Below are positions 1-7,200 of a DNA stretch of 8,580 nt, piece after piece. Source of the DNA: Dialister sp. UBA734 (GTDB taxonomy: Bacteria; Bacillota; Negativicutes; Veillonellales; Dialisteraceae); NCBI GenBank assembly GCA_002297935.1, contig DBLC01000128.1:14859-23438 (forward strand). Direction: 5' to 3'. The notes beneath the pieces were generated by a model. It was not told where the DNA came from and did not search any database. It worked only from the letters and a program-made list of their open reading frames with translations. Position 1 is the stretch's first letter. Every line of letters starts with the position of its first letter. A program made the translations under genes and the position numbers.

Positions 1-47
1 AAAAATTCAAGAATAATTTCAAACCATGATTCAATCAGTGTTTCCAT
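1..47 (-). CDS. Possible 5' end of a divergent gene, cut by the window edge
   Basis: Reading leftward from an ATG at position 47, a frame stays open to the window edge and gives METLIESWFEIILEF. A GGAGG sequence lies just before the ATG, but the gap is only 2 nt, shorter than usual. The peptide is hydrophobic and could be the start of a membrane protein, but 15 residues are too few to recognise a family. The opposite strand is also open in frame 1 up to a TGA at 58-60, so this stretch could instead be the tail of an upstream + strand gene. The divergent reading is preferred only because of the GGAGG. Confidence 0.25.
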   Translation of the reverse strand, partial: METLIESWFEIILEF

Positions 48-75
48 AGCCTCCTCATGAAGGGAGAGGGAGGCT
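48..75. promoter_or_regulatory. Hairpin between madL and the left-edge frame
   Basis: AGCCTCC (48-54) and GGAGGCT (69-75) form a perfect 7-bp inverted repeat around a 14-nt loop. No T-run follows on the + side, so it does not look like an intrinsic terminator for that strand. On the - strand the right half of the stem is the GGAGG sequence just before the ATG at 47, so a transcript could hide its own ribosome binding site. The stem is visible; the regulatory role is inferred. Confidence 0.4.
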
Positions 76-119
76 TGAAATAGAGACGCTCAAGTTGTTG
101 TAAGAAAGGAAGGGTTATT

Positions 120-515
120 ATGGTTATTTATGGTGTGGCACTCTTAGCTGGTTGTTACTTGGCAGGCAATATCATTGGCGATGTACTGGGAGCACTCCTG
201 GGGGTTAAAGCCAATATCGGTGGGGTAGGCTTTGCCATGCTTCTCCTCATTATTATTTCTGCCTGGGCACAGAAGAAAGGTCTCATGAAGGCGCCGGAAG
301 AACAGGGGATTAAATGGTGGTCCGCTATGTACATTCCGGTCGTTGTGGCTATGAGTTCTATCCAGAACGTAGCAGCTGCTCTCTCCGGCGGTGTGGTTGC
401 TATCTTGAGTGGTATCTTGGCTGTAGCTGTTTGCTTCCTCCTGATTCCAGTTCTTGCTGGGAAACGGAAAGAAGAAGTTTCTGCCAAAGACTTGGCTCAC
501 GATCAGAGTAAATAA
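120..515 (+). CDS. madL: Malonate carrier subunit MadL
   Basis: Small inner-membrane protein of 131 residues, matching the MadL family in size and character. MadL works with MadM as a malonate uptake system; the Malonomonas rubra pair was described as a sodium-dependent carrier. Hydrophobic segments run at about residues 2-27, 31-49, 67-87 and 90-112, with a charged linker (QKKGLMKAPEEQG) after the second and a hydrophilic tail rich in K, E and D. The ATG at 120 has a good AAAGGAAGG site at 105-113. madM follows in the same direction after 241 bp, an unusually wide gap for two subunits of one transporter, occupied by a repeat hairpin. No promoter was convincing in positions 48-119. Assignment is by recall of family sequence plus the madM and mdcA neighbours. 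Confidence 0.88.
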   Translation: MVIYGVALLAGCYLAGNIIGDVLGALLGVKANIGGVGFAMLLLIIISAWAQKKGLMKAPEEQGIKWWSAMYIPVVVAMSSIQNVAAALSGGVVAILSGILAVAVCFLLIPVLAGKRKEEVSAKDLAHDQSK

Positions 516-570
516 GGGATAGTGAGTAGTCTCATAGAGGCAGTTTATTAAAAGATTCGCTATTAGTTAA

Positions 571-697
571 GGTTACTCAGGTCACTCAGGTTGCTCAGGT
601 TTTATAAGTGAGATGAATTCGTTGGTGTTTATTTGGCACATTCGAGAAACTTGAGAAACTTGAGCAACCTAAGCAACCTAAGCAACCTGAGCTACCT
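571..697. repeat. Opposed arrays of 9-bp repeats in the madL-madM spacer
   Basis: The left arm (571-602) has three units of the type GGTTGCTCA. The right arm (643-697) has about six units of the complementary type TGAGCAACC, including GAGAAACT variants at its start. Reverse-complementing 571-602 and laying it on 656-687 gives 26 matches in 32 by hand count, and all differences are transitions. About 40-50 nt separate the arms. The transcript between madL and madM could form a long stem, but there is no T-run to suggest termination. The period is 9 bp, unlike the 7-bp arrays elsewhere in the window. Confidence 0.85.
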
Positions 698-756
698 AAA
701 ACTAGCGGGGTTATCTAAATTTTACTAATAAGTATTGCTAAGAAAGAGGATACATT

Positions 757-1521
757 ATGGATATCGCAGCAATGATTACTAAATTGTTTGTCAAAAATGG
801 CATGGTCTTCGGATTCATGCTGTTGGGGGTCGTCACTTATGTGGCTTATAAATTGGGCGCTTTGACCAAAGGCCGTGTACACGGCAGCGCTATTGCTATT
901 TTCCTCGGTTTGGTTCTGGCTTACATTGGCGGCGAACTGACTGGTGGCAATAAAGGGATTGCGGACGTTCCGCTGTTTGCCGGCATGGGCCTGGTTGGCG
1001 GCGCTATGTTCAGAGACTTCGCTATCGTTTCTACTGCATTCGGTGCGGATCTTCGTGAAATCAAAAAAGTTGGCTGGAGAGGTGTAGCTTCCCTCTTCAT
1101 TGGCGAATTTGTTTGCCTCGTGGCTGGTATCGCTGTGGCTTACCCACTGGGATACACCAGTGCCGTAGATCTGGTGACCATCGGTGCTGGGGTTGCTACC
1201 TTCGTAGTGGGACCTGTCACTGGGGCTGCTCTGGGTGCTTCTTCTGAAGTTATCGCTATTTCCATCGCTGCCGGCGTTGTGAAATCTGTGCTGGTTATGG
1301 TGGTTACTCCATTTGTGGCAAAACCACTGTCCATCAATAATCCACAGTCTGCTATGGCATTCGGCGGCATGATGGGTACCACTTCCGGTACTGCGGCAGG
1401 TATGGCTGCTGTGAACCCGAAACTGGTTCCATACTGCGCTATGACTGCTACCTTCTTCACCGGTCTGGGCTGCCTGCTCTTCCCATCGATCTTCTATTTC
1501 CTGACCGCAATGATTTTCTAA
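757..1521 (+). CDS. madM: Malonate carrier subunit MadM
   Basis: Inner-membrane protein of 254 residues, the usual length for MadM, the larger partner of MadL in malonate uptake. The sequence is almost wholly hydrophobic, with segments near residues 14-32, 41-60, 63-85, 108-128, 134-160, 164-182 and 228-252. Glycine-rich stretches (GGAMFRDFAIV, and GGMMGTTSGTAAGMAAVNP near 204-222) are typical of a carrier with re-entrant or packed helices. The ATG at 757 is preceded by AGAGGA at 745-750. It sits after madL and before mdcA, which supports the malonate substrate. The frame closes at 1521 and is followed within 15 bp by a stem-loop element that also occurs beyond two other genes in this window. 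Transport direction and coupling ion cannot be read from the sequence. Confidence 0.9.
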   Translation: MDIAAMITKLFVKNGMVFGFMLLGVVTYVAYKLGALTKGRVHGSAIAIFLGLVLAYIGGELTGGNKGIADVPLFAGMGLVGGAMFRDFAIVSTAFGADLREIKKVGWRGVASLFIGEFVCLVAGIAVAYPLGYTSAVDLVTIGAGVATFVVGPVTGAALGASSEVIAISIAAGVVKSVLVMVVTPFVAKPLSINNPQSAMAFGGMMGTTSGTAAGMAAVNPKLVPYCAMTATFFTGLGCLLFPSIFYFLTAMIF

Positions 1522-1535
1522 AAGTGCGTAATGAA

Positions 1536-1567
1536 GGTGGCGGTGCACAATTCATATAGCACCGCAG
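1536..1567 (+). repeat. Recurrent 3'-flank stem-loop element, copy 1 (after madM)
   Basis: GCGGTGC (1540-1546) pairs perfectly with GCACCGC (1559-1565) around a 12-nt AT-rich loop. The element begins GGTGGCGGTGCACAA. Related copies lie at 3655-3686 (after mdcA) and 4203-4233 (after the kinase gene, other strand). Each is in the sense direction of the gene it follows. No T-run follows, so this is not a standard terminator. An open frame on the opposite strand (1518-1706) covers it and is judged an artefact of the repeat. Confidence 0.7.
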
Positions 1568-1582
1568 AATAGGAATGATATC

Positions 1583-1653
1583 TTGTTGTTAGTTGTTGGT
1601 TGTCTGTTGTTTGGCGTTCTCTCACCAACAACAAACAACTAACAACCAACAAC
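1583..1653. repeat. Opposed heptamer arrays (GTTGTTN / AACAACN) in the madM-mdcA spacer
   Basis: The left arm (1585-1614) is four consecutive 7-bp units of GTTGTTN, one with C in place of a T. The right arm (1625-1653) is four units of AACAACN. They are separated by about 10 nt (1615-1624), giving a near-perfect stem of about 29 bp with one extra T near the loop. The transcript would fold into a very stable hairpin just upstream of the candidate mdcA promoter. No poly-T follows, so classical termination is not indicated, although the stem could slow readthrough or protect the madM message 3' end. Confidence 0.88.
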
Positions 1654-1664
1654 GAGGAATAAAC

Positions 1665-1693
1665 TTGACATCTTACTTCTCTTGTGATAATAC
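1665..1693 (+). promoter_or_regulatory. Candidate sigma-70-type promoter for mdcA
   Basis: A consensus TTGACA stands at 1665-1670. Downstream lies GATAAT at 1686-1691 (five of six consensus bases, 15-bp spacer), with the weaker overlapping TAATAC at 1688-1693 giving a 17-bp spacer. The site is immediately downstream of the heptamer hairpin and about 90 bp before the mdcA ATG. It suggests that mdcA can be transcribed independently of madLM. The short spacer for the better -10 keeps confidence moderate. Confidence 0.55.
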
Positions 1694-1716
1694 ATATAAC
1701 GTACAAGATATATATT

Positions 1717-1745
1717 CAATAATAATGAGAACCTGTATATTATTG
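1717..1745. promoter_or_regulatory. Dyad in the mdcA leader, possible operator
   Basis: CAATAATA (1717-1724) and TATTATTG (1738-1745) are exact inverted repeats separated by 13 nt. They sit about 25-50 bp downstream of the candidate -10 and upstream of the GAAAGGAAG ribosome binding site of mdcA. The position suits a repressor site or a weak leader hairpin. The AT-rich sequence makes chance a real possibility, and no regulator family is recognised. Confidence 0.3.
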
Positions 1746-1780
1746 TTTATCCTACATTTTTATTGAAAGGAAGTTTACTC

Positions 1781-3454
1781 ATGTTAGAAATTAAACCATG
1801 CAATAAGAACTGGCACACCAGAGGCGATGACACCGCTGAAAGAATCAAAGCAGGTGCTGTGTACGCAGACGGCAAGATTGTTGATGCTGCCAATGCAGCC
1901 AAACTGCTGGAAGCTGTCCTTCGTCCTGGCGACAAAGTGAACATTGAAGGGGACAACCAGAAACAGGCTGATTTCCTTGCTAAAGAACTTTGCAAAGTAG
2001 ATCCAGAAAAAGTGCATGATCTTCATATGATTCAGTCCACCCTGTCCATTCCGGAACATCTCGATGTATTTGACAAAGGCATCGCTAGAAAACTGGACTT
2101 CGCTTACGCTGGCAGCCAGGGCAAACGTCTGGCACAGATGGTACAGAATGACGGCGTAGAACTGGGTGCCATTCATACCTACCTGGAAATGTATTCCCGT
2201 TATTTCATCGACCTGGTACCGAGAGTATCCCTGGTTTGCGCTGATGCAGCAGATAAAGACGGAAATATTTACACCGGATTCTCCACCGAAGATACCCCAG
2301 CTATCGTAGAAGCGACCAAATTCAACCAGGGCATCGTGGTATTCCAGGTTAATAAAATTGTAGACAAACTCCCAAGAGTGGATATCCCAGCTGACTGGGT
2401 AGACTTCGTCATTGAAAGCCCGACCCCATACATGTTGAACCCACTCTTCACCAGAGATCCAGCAAAGATTACCGACGACCGCATCATGAAAGCCATGATG
2501 GCTATCAAAGGCATCTATGCTGAATACGGCGTCAAAGTACTGAACCACGGCGTTGGTTTCGATACCGCTGCGGTAGAACTGCTGCTCCCGACCTTCGGTG
2601 AATCCCTGGGCCTCCGTGGCAAGATCTGCACCCACTGGGTACTGAATCCACATCCGACCTTGATTCCGGCCATCGAAACCGGCTGGGTACAGGCTGTATA
2701 CTCCTTCGGCTCCGAAGTAGGTATGGAAGAATACATCAAAGCTCGTCCAGACATCTTCGCTATCGGACCGGATGGCACCATGCGTTCCAACCGTGCGTTC
2801 TGCCAGGCTGCTGGTCACTATGCAGCTGATATGTTCATCGGCTCCACCATGCAGATTGACCGTTACGGCAACTCCTCCACTGCAACCAAGAACAACGTAG
2901 CAGGTTTCGGCGGCGCTCCGAACATGGGCTGCGATGCCAAAGGCCGTCGTCATGTCACCCCGGCATGGAAGAAAGCCGGTGAAGAAGTGGCTAACCGCTT
3001 CGAACTCATGGGCGACAGAAACCGCGGTAAGAAACTGGTTGTTCAGATGATTACCACCGTTTCCGCCAAAGGCTTCCCTGGCTTCGTAGACCAGCTGGAT
3101 GCAGTGGCTCTGAAGAAGAACGCTAACCTGGATCTGGAACCAATCATGATTTACTCCGATGACCTGACCCATATCGTTTCCGAAGAAGGTATCGCTTACC
3201 TCCACAAATGCCACAACATGGAAGAAAGAATGGACGCTATCCGTGCCATCGCTGGCAAGACCGAAGTGGGCAAACTGGAAAATCCGGAAATCACCAAGAA
3301 ACTCAGAAAAGAAGGCATCGTAAAGAAACCAGAAGACTTCGGTTTCGACCCGTCCTCTGCTACCAGAGAACTGCTGGCTGCTAAGAACATGAAAGACCTG
3401 GTTGACTGGTCCGGCGGACTGTACAACCCACCAGCTAAATTCAGAAACTGGTAA
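1781..3454 (+). CDS. mdcA: Malonate decarboxylase alpha subunit (malonate:ACP transferase)
   Basis: Cytoplasmic protein of 557 residues, close to the roughly 550 usual for MdcA/MadA. It exchanges the acetyl group on the decarboxylase acyl carrier protein for malonate, giving malonyl-ACP and acetate; the carboxylase subunits then decarboxylate malonyl-ACP. Stretches recalled as conserved in the family include EGDNQKQADFL (57-66), MMAIKGIYAEYGV (239-251), NHGVGFDTAAVELLLPT (255-271), GLRGKICTHW (277-286), GPDGTMRSNRAF (329-340) and GFGGAPNMG (375-383). The ATG at 1781 has GAAAGGAAG at 1765-1773; a TTG six codons upstream lies inside that site and is rejected. madLM precede it, but no other decarboxylase subunit follows before a strong terminator. 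Whether the enzyme is the soluble or the biotin-dependent sodium-pumping type cannot be told from this subunit. The product could also be called MadA. Confidence 0.95.
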   Translation: MLEIKPCNKNWHTRGDDTAERIKAGAVYADGKIVDAANAAKLLEAVLRPGDKVNIEGDNQKQADFLAKELCKVDPEKVHDLHMIQSTLSIPEHLDVFDKGIARKLDFAYAGSQGKRLAQMVQNDGVELGAIHTYLEMYSRYFIDLVPRVSLVCADAADKDGNIYTGFSTEDTPAIVEATKFNQGIVVFQVNKIVDKLPRVDIPADWVDFVIESPTPYMLNPLFTRDPAKITDDRIMKAMMAIKGIYAEYGVKVLNHGVGFDTAAVELLLPTFGESLGLRGKICTHWVLNPHPTLIPAIETGWVQAVYSFGSEVGMEEYIKARPDIFAIGPDGTMRSNRAFCQAAGHYAADMFIGSTMQIDRYGNSSTATKNNVAGFGGAPNMGCDAKGRRHVTPAWKKAGEEVANRFELMGDRNRGKKLVVQMITTVSAKGFPGFVDQLDAVALKKNANLDLEPIMIYSDDLTHIVSEEGIAYLHKCHNMEERMDAIRAIAGKTEVGKLENPEITKKLRKEGIVKKPEDFGFDPSSATRELLAAKNMKDLVDWSGGLYNPPAKFRNW

Positions 3455-3491
3455 TTGGGGCAAGCGGCTGCGTCTCTTGGAATGAAAAAGG

Positions 3492-3590
3492 ATGGCGGCA
3501 AAGGTTATTATTGTGCAAATTCCGATTTCATCATTTGTCATGCAACTGAAAGATAAAGGGGTATTGATTCTACCTCTTTACAATATCTAA
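3492..3590 (+). CDS. Possible 32-residue ORF between mdcA and its terminator
   Basis: An ATG at 3492 opens a frame ending in TAA at 3588-3590, coding for a mostly hydrophobic peptide beginning MAAKVIIVQIPISSF and ending LILPLYNI. It starts 38 bp after the mdcA stop and ends about 8 bp before the terminator stem, which is why it is noted. The AAAAAGG before the ATG abuts it, leaving no proper spacing, and no family is recognised. It may equally be plain 3' untranslated sequence. Confidence 0.2.
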   Translation: MAAKVIIVQIPISSFVMQLKDKGVLILPLYNI

Positions 3591-3597
3591 CAAATTG

Positions 3598-3648
3598 AAA
3601 ATACCGCTACTGATTGGGGTATACTCCAGTCAGTAGCGGTATTTTTTT
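3598..3648 (+). terminator. Strong intrinsic terminator of mdcA
   Basis: ATACCGCTACTGA (3601-3613) pairs exactly with its complement ending at 3641. The loop side (TGGGGTATACTCCA) can pair further with few mismatches, so the stem may exceed 20 bp. A run of seven T (3642-3648) follows directly, with A residues before the stem. It is about 145 bp after the mdcA stop and ends the + strand unit. The partial A tract on the left could let it work weakly in the other direction too. Confidence 0.93.
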
Positions 3649-3654
3649 GATGGT

Positions 3655-3686
3655 GGTGGCGGCGCAATAAAATTTGGAAGCGCTGC
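3655..3686 (+). repeat. Recurrent 3'-flank stem-loop element, copy 3 (after mdcA)
   Basis: It begins GGTGGCGGCGCAATAA and ends GCGCTGC. GCGGCGC (3659-3665) pairs with GCGCTGC (3680-3686) with one G-U pair around a 14-nt loop. It matches the copy after madM in length, stem position and opening sequence. It lies just past the mdcA terminator in the mdcA sense direction. Confidence 0.6.
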
Positions 3687-3696
3687 ATAATAATGA

Positions 3697-3751
3697 TTGG
3701 GTGACTGGGATTTTAGGGATTAGTAGCTAGGCCCTAGGGATTAGGAATTAT
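3697..3751. repeat. Degenerate heptamer-type repeats (GGGATTA family)
   Basis: GGGATT/GGATTAG motifs recur: GTGACTGGGATT, then AGGGATTAG at about 3716, and again AGGGATTAGG at about 3737. A short palindrome (TAGCTAGGCCCTA) lies between them. Spacing is near 7 bp but drifts. The units resemble the GTGACTA/GGGATTG series at 7944-7980, which suggests a related, decayed array. Confidence 0.5.
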
Positions 3752-3766
3752 GTGATTCTAGGAAAA

Positions 3767-4010
3767 CGTCATTTCGACCGATGGGATTTGTGCTTGATGT
3801 GGATGCAGTGTAGTTTGGTTCTATATTGGGCAGAAGTGGAGAAATCTTAAAGCACTAGCGGTAAAGGTACTAGCTGAATCTATCCCATTACGGCTCTATT
3901 CAGCTGGATGAAATCTCGCTAGAGGTTTGAGATTTCTCCACTTTTGTCTAACATAGTACCGAACTACTCTACAGCGTCATTCCGCACAAATCCCATCGGT
4001 CGAAATGACG
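3767..4010. mobile_element. 244-bp imperfect palindrome, MITE-like
   Basis: The ends (3767-3793 and 3984-4010) are perfect 27-bp inverted repeats beginning CGTCATTTCGACCGATGG. Two inner pairs, AAGTGGAGAAATCT (3834-3847 with 3930-3943) and AGCTGAAT (3872-3879 with 3898-3905), share the same axis at 3888/3889. The whole element is therefore one palindrome without indels. Hand comparison gives about 90 of 122 arm positions paired. CTAG lies near the left end (3758-3761) and directly after the right end (4011-4014), a possible but unproven target duplication. It has no coding capacity. Terminal repeats plus small size suggest a non-autonomous element moved by a transposase elsewhere; a very long structured RNA is the alternative. 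Confidence 0.8.
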
Positions 4011-4164
4011 CTAGAGATCATGCCCCTTTTCTTAACAATAGGATGGCACAGATGGTGTGATGTCCTACGGACCTATCATTCGTATTTCAAATACAAATGG
4101 CGGTAAGCACATAACCCTATATACCCCCTTTAACCTTGCCGCAAGCGGCCAAAGGTCTATGTTA
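4011..4164. other. Gene-free spacer between the palindrome and the kinase terminator
   Basis: No supportable gene. Two small structures are visible: an interrupted dyad GTATTT-C-AAATAC at 4082-4094, and a GCCG-CAAG-CGGC hairpin at 4138-4149 flanked by CCTT and AAAGG. A frame running from 4057 through this spacer to 4251 ends inside two repeats and has no ribosome binding site, so it is not called. Confidence 0.5.
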
Positions 4165-4197
4165 GAAAAGGAAAAAGGGTACAATAATAACCCTTTT
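4165..4197 (-). terminator. Likely intrinsic terminator of the sensor kinase gene
   Basis: Read on the - strand, AAAAGGGT (4197-4190) and ACCCTTTT (4180-4173) form an 8-bp stem with a 9-nt loop, followed by a T-rich tract (TTCCTTTTC). It is about 65 bp downstream of the kinase stop. The stem is short and only half G/C, so it may be a weak terminator. Confidence 0.55.
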
Positions 4198-4202
4198 AAA
4201 TA

Positions 4203-4233
4203 TGCGGTGCTTCATAAGTTGTGCGCCGCCACA
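4203..4233 (-). repeat. Recurrent 3'-flank stem-loop element, copy 2 (after the kinase gene)
   Basis: On the - strand it reads GTGGCGGCGCACAACTT and ends GCACCGC, closely matching the copy after madM. The two 7-nt stem halves (4223-4229 and 4204-4210) pair at six positions on the - strand; the seventh is C-A on that strand and G-U on the other. It lies about 30 nt past the kinase stop codon, in the kinase sense direction. Confidence 0.65.
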
Positions 4234-4236
4234 AAC

Positions 4237-4267
4237 ATTCCTCATTCCTAATTCCTCATTCCTAATT
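4237..4267. repeat. ATTCCTA/ATTCCTC heptamer array overlapping the kinase stop codon
   Basis: Four 7-bp units alternate ATTCCTC and ATTCCTA, followed by ATT. On the - strand they read AATTAGG/AATGAGG. The kinase TAG stop (4264-4262) is part of the first unit on that strand. A 25-bp stretch (4243-4267) recurs exactly, in inverted orientation, at 8267-8291 on the far side of the kinase gene. Confidence 0.85.
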
Positions 4268-7200
4268 GCCCTTACAATATTTCCCAATGGTCTCTACCAC
4301 TTTATTCATCTCCAGTGGTTTTGCCAGGTGGGCGTTCATGCCGGCGTCTAGGCAGCGTTTGGCGTCTTCTTCGAAGGCGTTGGCGGTCATGGCGATGATC
4401 GGGATGGTTTGGGCGTCTTTTCGAGGAAGTTTCCGTATTTCCTTGGTGGCGGTGAGGCCGTCCATGACGGGCATCATGATATCCATCAGGATGGCGTCGA
4501 AGGTGCCGGCTGGATTGTCTTGGAATGTGTGCAGTGCTTCTCGGCCGTCGCTGACTCGGGTGACCGTAGCGCCTTCGTCGGTGAGGAGCATGTCGGCGAT
4601 TTCTGCATTGAGTTCGTTGTCTTCTACCAACAACAGGTGCAGGCCGTGGATATCGCTCTTGACCGGTATTTCCTTTGCCTGCTGTGTTTCCGGTGGGGCA
4701 ATTTCAAAGGGGATGATTAGGGTGAAAGTAGACCCTTTGTCCATTTCGCTGGTGACGGTGATGGTGCCGCCCATTTGCTCGATCAATTTCTTCACAATCG
4801 TCATGCCCAGGCCGGTGCCTTGGTAGACGCTGCGGGCATCTTTTCGCTCCTGCACGAAGGGGTCAAAGATGTGTTTCACAAAGTCCGGTTTCATGCCGAT
4901 GCCAGTGTCGGAAATGGTCCAACGGTAAGTGCAGCGTCCGTCCTGTTCGCCCAGGAAATCCACCGTTGTGGTGATGCTTCCGTGGGGGCGGTTGTACTTG
5001 ATGCAGTTGCCGTAAATATTGAGGAAAATTTGCCGCAGGTGCAGAGGACTGCCATAGATATAAGGGGACGGGAAGGCCGATTTCTCTGTCTGGTCCACCC
5101 AGGACAGGCCCGCTTCGGTGGCCCGGCTGATGATGATGGTTTCGATATCATGCATGAGGGTGTCCAGCTCGATGTATTCGTGGGCCAGCACGATGTGGCC
5201 TTCTTCCAGTTTGCTCATTTGCAATACATCATTGATGAGAGACAGCAGGTGGTTGGCGGCCACTTGCATTTTGCCCTGGTTTTCTAAGACCAGATTTTTA
5301 TCATCGAAATGTTCTTCGTTGATTTTTAAAAGCCCAATGATGCCATTGAGTGGGGTGCGGATGTCATGACTCATGCGGGAAAGAAATTCTGTTTTCGCCC
5401 GATTGGCGGTGCTCATTTCATCCAGGGCGGTCTGCAGACGGGCGTGTTCGGCTTCGTCTTTGGCGTGATTCTGGGTGGTGTCCTGCAGCAGAACGATGGC
5501 GGTGACCATAGGCATTTCTTTTTGGGCATCGGTATCAAACACCACGGTTTGTGTCATCAGCACGGTCTTTTGAATCCACCGGATGGAGCCGTCTTCGTCT
5601 TGGAGACAATATTCCACGGTGAGATGCTTTTCGCCAGCCGCAAATCGGTGGAGCAACGCTTTGGAATCAATGGTGAGTCGGTAGCTGCCTAAGGTTTCTT
5701 TGGTCACTTTTGGCAAATAGGCATGGCAATAATCTATGTAAGGACAGGGGAGCGGATAGTCGATGAAAAGTTCCTGCACGTCATTTTGTCGTCTCGTAGG
5801 CGTGATGCTTCGCTCCAAAATGTCTTTGGTCAGATTGACTGTGTAAATGCAGCCTGCCATATCCAAGAGGGCGTCTACATAGCTGTCATTTTCCAAGATG
5901 GATTGTTTCAGCTGTTCATAGTACAACGTGAGCTGCTCTTTGGCGTTCAGCGTGAGATGGTCGCTTTCTCGAATCATTTGGAAGGCCATGAGGAAATGGT
6001 GGAGCTGCCCCTCTTCATCCCAATCGACAGGAATCAAAGTGACTCGGTTGTACTGCCCCTGTTCCGCAATGTCATAGGAAAGCTCCAGCAAGTCCTCCGG
6101 TTTTTGTAACGACTGCTGCACATGGGAAAGGGAGAGCGCGTCTCGGATGGTGGGGCGATCGGTTTTATTGACCTGTTCTTCCACCAGCTGCTCCGCTGCG
6201 CCGGAATAACTCCCATCGGAGGCAAGGAAGAAATCATCGCCTCCGCGAATGGTGCGGTACGTATCCAGCCTAGCATCGCAATAGAGGCAGGCAGCAAAGT
6301 TTTTTCCGTGCCGATTCACCAGTTTCAGCAACTGGAAATCCAGCCGTTTCTCTGCGGCCGCTTCCTCTCGCTTCACGTGGTTCTTATTGATGTACATGTT
6401 TTTGTCCGCCAAGATGAAAAGGTCCCGCAGGGGACTTCCTGGATTGTTGGCGGCCAAAGAAAAACCTACGGCGTAGCTTAGCGGGGTGTCCGGATGAGAT
6501 TTCGATTCTTCGGTCATCTGGGCGCGGATATTGGCGAGGCATTGCTTCAGCTGTTCTTCCTTCAGCCCATAGGTGATGGCCAAAAATTCATCGCCACCGG
6601 CACGGCCCACGAAATGTTCCTTCGGCATGGCATCACGAAGGCAAATGGCGAAACGGCGAATATAGGCATCGCCGGCTTCGTGGCCCATGCTGTTGTTGAT
6701 GCGCCGCAAATTGTTCAAATCAAAACTGAGGACGCCTATATTTTCCGCCGCTGGGGATGGATCGTCCAGCAGCTCTTCACATTTGTTCTTGTTAGGCAGC
6801 CCTGTGGCCTGGTCCAAATAGACCTTTTTCTGCAGCAGTTTGTTCTGCATGGCAAAACGAACCATGCGAAACAGCTCGGCCCCAATGAGGAACATGAGCA
6901 TAATGATATCAGCGGTGATATATTTCTCCAAGATAGACAGAGAAGAGGCTTTGCGCTGGGAATAGGCTTCTGCCAGTCCCGTAGCTTCATCGCAAATGTT
7001 GAAGAAATGCTCACTGATGGGAATGATTTCCGTCTGGTCCGGCCCGACGTCACGGACTTTGTATATTTCCTGTTTCAATAGGGAGAAATAATTGTCCAGT
7101 TCCATCATTTTGTCCTGGAAGGCCTCATCGTCCAACTTGACCAGCTGCAGCTCCTTATCCCCTTCCCGAAGGCCTTGGATAAAGGACTCCACACTTTGCA

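Noticed and set aside
715..1548. 277-residue frame on the - strand opposite madM
   Set aside because: Shadow of the hydrophobic madM codons, rich in H, S and N, with no family resemblance.
1518..1706. 62-residue - strand frame across the madM-mdcA spacer
   Set aside because: It consists of translated heptamer repeats and the recurrent stem-loop element. Its tail (AVLYELCTAT) resembles that of the 4057-4251 frame only because both translate the same repeat.
1665..1766. 33-codon TTG-started frame preceded by GAGGAA in the mdcA leader
   Set aside because: TTG start, low-complexity AT-rich content, and it coincides with the -35 TTGACA; a leader peptide is not supported.
1784..3541. 585-residue frame on the - strand opposite mdcA
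   Set aside because: Shadow of mdcA's codon pattern; low-complexity composition, no recognisable domain, and mdcA itself is unmistakable.
4057..4251. 64-residue + strand frame
   Set aside because: No ribosome binding site, a GTG start, and it ends through a stem-loop element and a heptamer array; its tail AVLHKLCAAT is repeat-derived.
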